Shown in pieces: positions 1-5,061 of a stretch of DNA of 6,334 nt. Numbering within the stretch: position 1 is the stretch's first letter; the number at the start of each line of letters is the position of its first letter. The stretch covers positions 1-6,334 of the forward strand of contig JAFMAW010000052.1 of NCBI GenBank assembly GCA_029784795.1, read 5' to 3'. The translations under genes and the position numbers were made by a program. The notes beneath the pieces are model-generated. The model saw only the letters and a list, made by a program, of their open reading frames with translations, did not search any database and was not told where the DNA came from. The stretch is from Nitrososphaerota archaeon. Lineage in GTDB: Archaea > Thermoproteota > Nitrososphaeria > Nitrososphaerales > UBA183.

Positions 1-678
1 CCCCAGGGGTTCAAGTTCCTGGACTACCCAACTCCGAGGGAGGCCATATCATACTATGGGGCGCTGTTCGGCAAGAAGGTCAACCCCGATGAGCTCCTGA
101 AAAGGGTCATCCTCGACGACGCATCCAACGTCTGGTTCCAGAACCTCTCAGGAGGTCAGAAGCAGAAGCTCGGGATGGCCCTCTCTTTGGTCAACGACCC
201 CCAGGTCGTGTTCCTGGACGAGCCGACGACCGGGCTCGACCCCCAGGCGCGCAGGGCGGTCTGGGAGGTCATCAGGAAGCTGAAGGAAGAAGGGAGGACG
301 GTGATGCTCACCACCCACTACCTCGATGAGGCCGAGGAGCTGGCTGACAGGGTGGCGATTATGAATCATGGAAGGATCGTGGCCATGGGGACGACTGAAG
401 AGATAGAGTCCAGGTTCGGGTCTGGGCGGCGGATGGTCGTGAAGGGGGGGGAGGACCTCCTGAAGTACCTCAGGGAGAACACCAGGCTGCGGGTGGAGGG
501 GGACGGGGACGAAGTGGTCATCTTTCTCAGGGATAAGGCCGACGCCATGGCTGCGCTGGGAGCCATAGAGGAGTCGGGCGCCGACTGGGGAGATCTCACA
601 GTGAAGGGGGACAGTCTGGAGGACGTGTTCCTGAAGCTAGTCGGGGAGAGCGGGACCATCGAGAAGGGGGCCGAGTGA
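1..678 (+). CDS. ABC-2 type exporter ATP-binding subunit (5' truncated)
   Basis: This is the ATPase of an ABC exporter, which hydrolyses ATP on the cytoplasmic face to drive the membrane subunit encoded next. The reading frame is open from base 1, so the N-terminus and the Walker A loop lie outside the window; 225 residues are visible. In visible numbering, a Q-loop glutamine is at residue 2, the signature LSGGQ at 49-53, Walker B VVFLDEP at 69-75, the D-loop GLD at 78-80 and the H-loop histidine at 106 (TTHYLDEAE). The tail SLEDVFLKLVG (205-215) is typical of the DrrA/CcmA-like ATPases that pair with ABC-2 permeases. All catalytic motifs in the visible part are intact. The stop overlaps the permease start, so the two are almost certainly cotranscribed and translationally coupled. 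The substrate (drug, lipid, polysaccharide or other) cannot be told from this. A G8 run at 444-451 lies inside the frame and does not break it. Confidence 0.95.
   Translation, partial: PQGFKFLDYPTPREAISYYGALFGKKVNPDELLKRVILDDASNVWFQNLSGGQKQKLGMALSLVNDPQVVFLDEPTTGLDPQARRAVWEVIRKLKEEGRTVMLTTHYLDEAEELADRVAIMNHGRIVAMGTTEEIESRFGSGRRMVVKGGEDLLKYLRENTRLRVEGDGDEVVIFLRDKADAMAALGAIEESGADWGDLTVKGDSLEDVFLKLVGESGTIEKGAE
664..670 (+). promoter_or_regulatory. Shine-Dalgarno-like G-rich site for the ABC permease
   Basis: The run AAGGGGG lies inside the end of the ATPase gene, 7 nt before ATG 678 and 4 nt before GTG 675. The spacing favours the ATG. As the two genes overlap, this internal site would serve reinitiation or coupled translation of the permease. 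G-runs are common in this DNA, so the call is tentative. Confidence 0.4.
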
Positions 679-1802
679 TGAGGTTCAGCCTCGGTAGGAT
701 GCTTTCTGACCTGAAGATATACGGCAGGTCGAGCCTCAGGAGCAGGGAGGGGTTCTTCTTCACCCTCATCTTCCCCATCATCCTCATCCTCCTCTTCGGC
801 GCAATCTTCTCTGGCGGGGGGGCGAGCCAGGCCACGGTCTACGTGCAGAACCACGACGCCGGGCCGGTGGGGTCGGCCTTCGTCTCTGCCCTGAACAGCA
901 CTTCGAACTACTGCAGCAACAGCAGCGGCGCCGGGCTCTGCCTGCGGCCCGTCCCCACGGACCTTAACTTCTCGCGGTACCTCTCTTCCAAGTCGGCCTC
1001 CGATGGGGTAGTCATCCCTACCAACTTCAGCCTCGCCTACGAGTCGGGGCAGAAGGTGAACGTGACGGTGTTCGGCAACCCCTCTTCGACGACCAGCGCA
1101 CTCGTCTCTGGGATAGTCGCCGAGGTGGTCAACGGGTTCAACGTCCACGGTGCCACAGGGGTGCACCAGGTGGGGATAGCCCAGCGCACGGCCGTGGCTT
1201 CGAACTACAAGTACATCGACTTCCTGATCCCCGGCCTCGTCGGCTTCGCCGCCCTGACCAGCCCTATGTTCGCCTTGGTCAACATCAGCTCCACCTACCG
1301 GCGCGACAAGGTGTTCAAGCTGCTGTCCCTCACGCCCCTCACCAAGACGGAGTGGCTGCTGTCTAAGATAATCTGGTACATCGGGACCACCGTGGTCTCC
1401 TTCATACTGATGACCGCGGTGGGGGTGTACGCCTTCGGCGCCCACATAACGCTCAACTGGGGGATAGGAATATTCCTGCTGCTGGGCCCGTTCTTCTTTG
1501 TCTCCCTGGGGATGCTGGTGGGGACAGTCTCCAACAGCCCCGAAGCTGCGTCGGTCGTGGGCAACCTCGTCACGTTTCCCATGATGTTCCTCTCCGGGAC
1601 ATTCTTCCCGGTGAGCTCCATGCCCAAGTACCTCCAGGCAATTGCCCACGTCCTACCCCTCTACTACATGATCGAAGGGCTGAACGACGTGATGATCTAC
1701 GGCAACTTCGGCGCTGCGTACTTCGATATGGCGCTCCTCCTCGCGATCTCCGTCGTGGTGTTCGCCCTGGCGGTGAAGTTCTTCCGCTGGCGCGAAGACT
1801 GA
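678..1802 (+). CDS. ABC-2 type exporter permease
   Basis: This is the membrane subunit of the ABC exporter, about 374 residues, close to the usual ABC-2 length. Numbering here counts from the GTG at 675. TM1 is at about 27-46. A long extracytoplasmic domain follows at about 47-178, then five more hydrophobic segments at about 181-202, 232-254, 262-285, 291-312 and 350-370. This one-plus-five layout with a big first loop is that of the YhgE/ABC2_membrane_3 type. The outer loop carries five N-X-S/T sequons (N74, N82, N98, N117, N129) and two cysteines (C80, C89). The start is either GTG 675, overlapping the ATPase stop by 4 nt, or ATG 678, overlapping by 1 nt. I chose ATG because the purine run AAGGGGG at 664-670 sits at a suitable spacing for a ribosome binding site. 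It pairs with the upstream ATPase; the substrate is unknown. Confidence 0.92.
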   Translation: MRFSLGRMLSDLKIYGRSSLRSREGFFFTLIFPIILILLFGAIFSGGGASQATVYVQNHDAGPVGSAFVSALNSTSNYCSNSSGAGLCLRPVPTDLNFSRYLSSKSASDGVVIPTNFSLAYESGQKVNVTVFGNPSSTTSALVSGIVAEVVNGFNVHGATGVHQVGIAQRTAVASNYKYIDFLIPGLVGFAALTSPMFALVNISSTYRRDKVFKLLSLTPLTKTEWLLSKIIWYIGTTVVSFILMTAVGVYAFGAHITLNWGIGIFLLLGPFFFVSLGMLVGTVSNSPEAASVVGNLVTFPMMFLSGTFFPVSSMPKYLQAIAHVLPLYYMIEGLNDVMIYGNFGAAYFDMALLLAISVVVFALAVKFFRWRED

Positions 1803-1806
1803 TCCT

Positions 1807-2559
1807 TTACCGGCTCAATCCGACGTAGCTGAGCGGGTGCTTCGCTAGCTCCTCGTCGAGCTTCACGAAGCTCGAGACGGTGCCGACGTCGAACCACTCC
1901 TTCTCGGTGTAGAAGGCCCCCACCTTCCCGCCCCTCCGGATCATCTCCGGGACGAAGTCGGTCATCAGGTCCGGCTTGCTCCGGCCCGCGAACTTCTTCA
2001 TCAGCGCCATGGCGTCCGGGCCGACGACCATGGGACCGGTGGTCACGCTCAGGGCGATATTCGGCTTCTCCCTGAAGGACGTCACCAGCCCTTCCTTCAC
2101 CTCGGCCACCCCCACAGGGAGGGAGTAGCCCCTGTCCAGGACAAGGGTGACGTCCGCCCTGGTCTTGCGGTGGGTCTCGAGCAGGCCGGTCACGTCGAGG
2201 TCAGTAAGGATGTCGCCGTAGTAGATCAGGAGCTCGTCGCAGCGTACGGCCCCGTCGCGCAGGGCGTGGGCGACAGCATTCAGGCTCCCCTTGAACCCCT
2301 TCTGATCCTCTGAGTAGGAGAGCTTCACCCCGTGCTGCGAGCCGTTGCCGAAGTAGCGCCTGATGTCCTCAGACCTGTATCCGGTGAGCAGGGCGACGTT
2401 GGTGACCCCGTGGCGCTTCATGATGGCTATTGTGTAGGCTAGGAGCGGGAGCTTCTTCGGGCCGATGGGGATCATCACCTTCTGGAAGTAGTCGGTCAGG
2501 GGCTTCAGCCGCTCACCCCTCCCCCCGCAGAGGATGGCGGCCTGTGTGGTATGTCTCAC
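1807..2559 (-). CDS. Sugar-1-phosphate nucleotidyltransferase (NDP-sugar pyrophosphorylase family)
   Basis: A 250-residue cytoplasmic enzyme of the NTP_transferase family. These enzymes join a sugar-1-phosphate to an NTP, giving an NDP-sugar and pyrophosphate for glycan or polysaccharide synthesis. The nucleotide-binding loop is AILCGGRGERLKPLT (residues 8-22). The usual proline-lysine of the next motif reads Q26-K27 (YFQKVMIPIG). GSLNAV is at 91-96, the metal-binding YGD at 114-116, FREKP at 162-166 and FDVGT at 223-227. The length matches a catalytic domain alone, without the left-handed beta-helix seen in GlmU or long GMPP proteins. Glucose-1-phosphate thymidylyl/uridylyltransferase and mannose-1-phosphate guanylyltransferase are both possible, and the sugar cannot be told. 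The GTG start is chosen because a TATA box sits about 26 nt upstream. The stop is 4 nt from the convergent permease stop. Confidence 0.9.
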   Translation of the reverse strand: MRHTTQAAILCGGRGERLKPLTDYFQKVMIPIGPKKLPLLAYTIAIMKRHGVTNVALLTGYRSEDIRRYFGNGSQHGVKLSYSEDQKGFKGSLNAVAHALRDGAVRCDELLIYYGDILTDLDVTGLLETHRKTRADVTLVLDRGYSLPVGVAEVKEGLVTSFREKPNIALSVTTGPMVVGPDAMALMKKFAGRSKPDLMTDFVPEMIRRGGKVGAFYTEKEWFDVGTVSSFVKLDEELAKHPLSYVGLSR

Positions 2560-2582
2560 GCCGGGCCTCGCAGCGCTTTCTG

Positions 2583-2588
2583 TATAAA
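2583..2588 (-). promoter_or_regulatory. TATA box of the nucleotidyltransferase gene (leaderless GTG start)
   Basis: On the minus strand this reads TTTATA within GGTTTATACA and stands out in GC-rich surroundings. Its centre is 26.5 nt upstream of the GTG at 2559. That is the archaeal distance from TATA centre to transcription start, so the mRNA should begin at or next to the GTG. No ribosome binding site is visible between the two. Confidence 0.65.
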
Positions 2589-2643
2589 CCGTTGGCGGCG
2601 GGTTGGCCCTGCAAGCGGACGCTGGTCTGGCGCGCTCGCTGCC

Positions 2644-2675
2644 TAGGCGGCCCCTGGCGCCTTTGGCCGCGCCTA
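2644..2675. repeat. Imperfect inverted repeat after the HtrA-like gene
   Basis: The arms TAGGCGGCC (2644-2652) and GGCCGCGCCTA (2665-2675) pair over nine bases with a 2-nt bulge. The 12-nt loop contains the palindrome GGCGCC. The repeat lies 7 nt past the protease stop codon and could be a 3' hairpin or termination-associated structure for that gene. There is no T-run beside it, so it does not look like a bacterial-style intrinsic terminator. It could also be chance in GC-rich DNA. Confidence 0.35.
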
Positions 2676-2681
2676 AACCCC

Positions 2682-3641
2682 TTATCTCCCCATGGCCTGT
2701 TGGAAGGGCGGCGCCTCCGTGGGGCTCACGTCAAGCGTCCCGGGCCGGCCGACCCTGTTGATCTCGAGCCTCACGCGATTCCCCGCGGACGATCCGGCGA
2801 TCGCAAGCAGGAGGTCTTTCGTGTGCTTCACCGCCTCGCCTTCGGCGCCGACTATGACATCGCCGGTTCGAAGCCCCGCGAGGTGGGCAGGACTGCGTGG
2901 CACGACCTCAGCCACGAGGAATCCCCGTTCGGTCTGCAGATTGTACCTGCGCGCCAGCTGAGGGGTCACGTCGACCCCCGAGATGCCGATCCAGCGCCGG
3001 CTCACCCTGCCGTTGTCGAGTATCTCTTGGGCAATCTTCTTGACCGTGTTGATTGGGATGGCGAAGCCCATCCCCTGGGCGTAGGGTATCATCATGGTAG
3101 TCATCCCTATGATCCTGCCGTCCAAGTCTGCCAGCGGACCCCCGCTGTTGCCCGGGTTCACGGCAGCGTCCGTCTGGAGAAGGCCTTCGAATATGAAGTC
3201 GGTCCCCGGGAGCGGCCTCCCCTTGGCGCTGAGCACGCCCATGGAGACTGTGGGGCCGCCGGGGAGCGCGAGTGCGTTGCCTATGGCGAGAACGAACTGG
3301 CCGACCCTCACCGCCTCGGAGTCTCCAAGGTCTGCGGCGGGGAGGTCCGAGGCTTCGACCCTGATGACCGCGACGTCCGTTGCCTCATCCGACCCGACCA
3401 CTTCCCCGGTGAAGGTGCGCCCGTCCCCGAGGCCTACGTTGACCTGGCTTGCCCCGTCTATGACGTGGTTGTTCGTGACGATGAGCCCGCGCCTGTCAAG
3501 GACGATCCCAGACCCCTGCCCTTCTAGAGGCACCACGCCACGGAGCCTTCGCTCCAGCCTCATGCTGGCGACGCTGACTATGCTCTCGCTTACCTTCCCG
3601 ACCGCACCCGTCACCTGGCTCTCGAACCCTGATACTGCCAT
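2682..3641 (-). CDS. HtrA/DegP-like serine protease with PDZ domain
   Basis: A 319-residue trypsin-fold protease (S1C type) that would degrade or chaperone damaged proteins. Counting from ATG 3641, the catalytic triad is complete: H59 in TNNHVIDGA, D89 in TDVAVIRV and S166 in NPGNSGGPL. A single PDZ domain spans about 215-300 (GFLVAEVVPRSPAHLAGLRTG). There is no signal peptide, lipobox or hydrophobic anchor: the N-terminus begins MAVSGFESQV and goes straight into the protease domain. It is therefore probably cytoplasmic, unlike bacterial DegP or membrane-anchored DegS. The frame has a stop 21 nt upstream of the TTG at 3647, so the start is that TTG or ATG 3641. I chose ATG because a run of five G residues lies 6 nt before it. 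It has the same orientation as the nucleotidyltransferase gene 122 nt downstream, which has its own promoter. Confidence 0.93.
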   Translation of the reverse strand: MAVSGFESQVTGAVGKVSESIVSVASMRLERRLRGVVPLEGQGSGIVLDRRGLIVTNNHVIDGASQVNVGLGDGRTFTGEVVGSDEATDVAVIRVEASDLPAADLGDSEAVRVGQFVLAIGNALALPGGPTVSMGVLSAKGRPLPGTDFIFEGLLQTDAAVNPGNSGGPLADLDGRIIGMTTMMIPYAQGMGFAIPINTVKKIAQEILDNGRVSRRWIGISGVDVTPQLARRYNLQTERGFLVAEVVPRSPAHLAGLRTGDVIVGAEGEAVKHTKDLLLAIAGSSAGNRVRLEINRVGRPGTLDVSPTEAPPFQQAMGR

Positions 3642-3647
3642 GGTCAA

Positions 3648-3829
3648 CCCCCGCCCCCTTGGCCCCTATTGTTGAGTGCCTTTGCTAGGTTGTCGCTCAC
3701 AGCCTGCCCGCGCGCGGCGAGGCCCCGCCTGCCGTCGAAACTCCCTGGCCGAGCGCCAGCCGGGGGGGCCGCTGAGGAGAGCCAGCTCTAGCTACACTTT
3801 AAAGCCAAGAGCCCCAGCAACGGCCAGCC
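3648..3829. promoter_or_regulatory. Divergent intergenic promoter region (protease / HxlR regulator)
   Basis: These 182 nt separate two genes transcribed away from each other. The HxlR side has a clear TATA-like element at 3798-3803. The protease side has only a weak AT-rich spot at 3666-3673 (ACAATAG on the minus strand), about 28 nt before ATG 3641. The stretch also holds a G7 run (3762-3768) and AGCTCTAGCT (3785-3794), a short inverted repeat just upstream of the HxlR TATA element. HxlR proteins often regulate their own gene and a divergent neighbour, so operators may lie here; that is inference. Confidence 0.45.
3798..3803 (+). promoter_or_regulatory. TATA box of the HxlR regulator gene
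   Basis: TTTAAA, within CACTTTAAAG, is the most AT-rich spot in this GC-rich spacer. Its centre lies 29.5 nt before ATG 3830. Transcription would start 0 to 4 nt before the ATG, giving a leaderless or nearly leaderless mRNA. No Shine-Dalgarno sequence lies between. Confidence 0.6.
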
Positions 3830-3839
3830 ATGGCCAGCC
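3822..3839 (+). repeat. Short direct repeat across the HxlR start codon
   Basis: GGCCAGCC occurs at 3822-3829 and again at 3832-3839, one DNA turn apart (10 bp). The copies flank the start codon and the inferred transcription start. The spacing would suit protein binding on one face of the helix, as for an autoregulatory site, but the repeat is short and may be chance. Confidence 0.3.
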
Positions 3840-4339
3840 TTACCAGGTCGGAGCAGCTTGACCGGAGGGTGCTTGATTCGTGCGCGGTCGTGCATCAGAC
3901 CTGGAACGAGATCACGAGAACATGGACCCTGCCGACCATCCACATGCTGGGGCAGATCGAACCCACGAGGTTCAACGAACTCAAGCGGCACATCGTCGGG
4001 ATTAGCGCCACCTCCCTGGCCGAGCGCCTCTCGCAGCTCGAGAAGTTCGGCGTGGTCCAGAGGAAGGTCTATGCAGAGGAGAAGCCGAGAATCGAATACT
4101 CGCTCACGGTGAAGGGGCACGAGATCTACAAGATACTCTGCGAGCTTGCATCCTGGTCGAAGCGCTGGGCAGGCAAGGAGCCCAACAGCAGAGAGTTCGT
4201 CGTCCCGAAGTGCGAAGGGTTTCGACTGGCCGCCCGGGGCGGCTGCGCTGCGTCTTGCTTGAGGCGTCAGATGTCCACCATGTCATCCATGGCTCGGGTT
4301 TCGTGGAAACGGAAGGGGATATCCCGACAGCCGTATTAA
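3830..4339 (+). CDS. HxlR-family winged-helix transcriptional regulator with Cys-containing tail
   Basis: A 169-residue DNA-binding regulator. Residues 25-112 form the HxlR/DUF24 domain. W32 opens the first core helix (TWTLPTIHML). The recognition helix region is ISATSLAERLSQLEKFGVV (58-76), the wing contains EEKPRIEYSLTVKG (83-96), and the dimerisation helix ends ELASWSKRW. C18 stands 14 residues before W32, the place of the redox-sensing cysteine in HxlR proteins such as YodB. After about residue 113 comes a 55-residue tail rich in Arg and Ser with C128, C139 and C143. This is longer than the usual HxlR protein of about 110-120 residues and looks unlike a folded domain. The tail may be real, or the result of a lost stop or a frameshift after codon 115. 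ATG 3830 fits the TATA box. Targets are unknown; the divergent protease and the downstream CoA-binding and MFS genes are candidates. Confidence 0.88.
   Translation: MASLTRSEQLDRRVLDSCAVVHQTWNEITRTWTLPTIHMLGQIEPTRFNELKRHIVGISATSLAERLSQLEKFGVVQRKVYAEEKPRIEYSLTVKGHEIYKILCELASWSKRWAGKEPNSREFVVPKCEGFRLAARGGCAASCLRRQMSTMSSMARVSWKRKGISRQPY
4334..4339 (+). promoter_or_regulatory. TATA box of the CoA-binding protein gene, overlapping the HxlR stop
   Basis: TATTAA ends in the TAA stop of the HxlR gene (4337-4339). Its centre is 25.5 nt before ATG 4362, the expected archaeal spacing for a leaderless transcript. No Shine-Dalgarno motif lies directly before the ATG; the purine run GGAGAGGG at 4342-4349 is 12 nt away, rather far. 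This suggests separate transcription from the regulator gene, though read-through is possible. Confidence 0.6.
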
Positions 4340-4361
4340 CTGGAGAGGGCGCGCTTTCACC

Positions 4362-4802
4362 ATGGAGAAGTTCACGGTCAATCCTGTCGATGTCATGAAA
4401 CAGTACAAGACGATAGCCGTGGTAGGCGCCTCGAAGAACCCTGAGAAGGAGGCGTTCACGGTGCCGGCGTACCTTCAGGCCCAGGGCTACACCATCATCC
4501 CCGTCAACCCCACCGCCGACGTGGTGAACGGAAACAAGGCGTATCGTGCCCTCGCCGACATCCCCATGGAACTGGCCGCGAAGGTGGAGGTGGTGGACGT
4601 GTTCAGGCCAGCCGAGGAGTTTCCCGAGGTCGCAAAGCAGGTCGCGGAGATGAAGAGGAGCACCGGGCGACCCTTCGTCTTCTGGGGACAGCTTGGCCTG
4701 GAGAACGAGGAGGCGAAGAAGATCCTTTTGGACGCGAGGGTCGACTATGTGATGGACAAGTGCATGAGGGTGGAGCATCGGGTCATGGTCGGTTGGAAGT
4801 GA
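4362..4802 (+). CDS. CoA-binding domain protein (CoA_binding_2 / YccU-like)
   Basis: A 146-residue soluble protein that is a single Rossmann-type CoA_binding_2 domain, the usual full length for this family. Visible landmarks are the nucleotide-binding loop IAVVGASKNPEKEAF (18-32), IIPVNPT (45-51), VDVFRPAEE (78-86), FWGQLGLENEEA (107-118) and the C-terminal VMDKCMRVEH (130-139). The last resembles the family's conserved D-[RK]-C motif with C134. The domain is related to the CoA-binding part of succinyl-CoA and acyl-CoA synthetases, but no ATP-grasp or ligase domain follows, so it is not itself a synthetase. Its cellular role is not well defined; binding of CoA or a CoA thioester is the family inference. 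The gene lies 22 nt after the HxlR gene with its own TATA box. The ATG start is fixed by that box and by the family N-terminus. Confidence 0.92.
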   Translation: MEKFTVNPVDVMKQYKTIAVVGASKNPEKEAFTVPAYLQAQGYTIIPVNPTADVVNGNKAYRALADIPMELAAKVEVVDVFRPAEEFPEVAKQVAEMKRSTGRPFVFWGQLGLENEEAKKILLDARVDYVMDKCMRVEHRVMVGWK

Positions 4803-4848
4803 TGGGCCGCCGTCTGCTCCCCCGGAAGCCCTGATTGAGGTACCTTGA

Positions 4849-4870
4849 CCGAGGCGCATGACCCCCTCGG
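4849..4870 (+). terminator. Possible 3' hairpin after the CoA-binding gene
   Basis: CCGAGG (4849-4854) and CCTCGG (4865-4870) form a perfect 6-bp stem with a 10-nt loop, 46 nt after the stop codon. No T-run follows, so termination is only a possibility. Such stems arise easily in GC-rich DNA. Confidence 0.25.
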
Positions 4871-5012
4871 GCGATATGGTTCCATCGGATGACGGCATCA
4901 GCGCACTTCGGCCGCTTCGATTTTCTACCGCATGGAGGCCAACGACGGCGGTCAACGAGAGGTAACCGCACCGGGCCAGGTGGTCTCGCCCTGTGTGACT
5001 TGGTTTTCCGTC

Positions 5013-5031
5013 GGCCCTTCCTTCCAGGGCC
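5013..5031 (+). repeat. Short hairpin upstream of the MFS start
   Basis: GGCCCT (5013-5018) and AGGGCC (5026-5031) form a perfect 6-bp stem around a 7-nt pyrimidine loop, 30 nt before ATG 5062. It could be an operator or a leader structure controlling the exporter gene. The position is suggestive, but the sequence gives no further support. Confidence 0.3.
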
Positions 5032-5061
5032 CGTCGTCTTGGCGATCACCACCCGCAACGC

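Larger units (their letters stand above)
4803..5061. other. Intergenic region upstream of the MFS exporter gene
   Basis: These 259 nt hold no convincing gene; reading frames crossing them are composition artefacts that run into the MFS gene in the wrong frame. No tRNA or other recognisable RNA is seen. The most AT-rich spots are GATTTTCTA (4918-4926) and TTGGTTTTCC (5000-5009). Either could be a weak promoter for the MFS gene, which unlike its neighbours has no TATA box about 26 nt before its ATG. Two short hairpins are listed separately. Confidence 0.5.

Noticed and set aside
366..1649. Long antisense open frame (427 codons) opposite the ABC exporter genes
   Set aside because: The plus strand carries clear ABC ATPase and permease motifs over the same bases. 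The antisense translation is rich in His, Arg, Gly and Glu with no domain, as expected from the strong third-position GC bias.
2430..3527. Long plus-strand open frame (365 codons) opposite the protease and nucleotidyltransferase
   Set aside because: It is antisense to an intact HtrA-like gene and crosses the start of another gene. Its Arg/Pro/Asp/His-rich sequence shows no known motif, so it is a composition artefact.
4210..4398. Small frame overlapping the HxlR tail, considered as the continuation after a frameshift
   Set aside because: It shows no similarity to HxlR C-termini or any domain I recognise and runs past the start of the next gene. A frameshift stays possible but this frame gives no support.
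4104..4955. Minus-strand open frame of 283 codons
   Set aside because: It lies opposite the CoA-binding gene and the end of the HxlR gene, both of which have family motifs and promoters. Its own sequence is low-complexity and has no recognisable domain.
4803..5061. Possible tRNA or small RNA gene in the largest spacer
   Set aside because: No T-loop GGTTCGA-type sequence or cloverleaf arms were found, and the hairpins present are only 6 bp.
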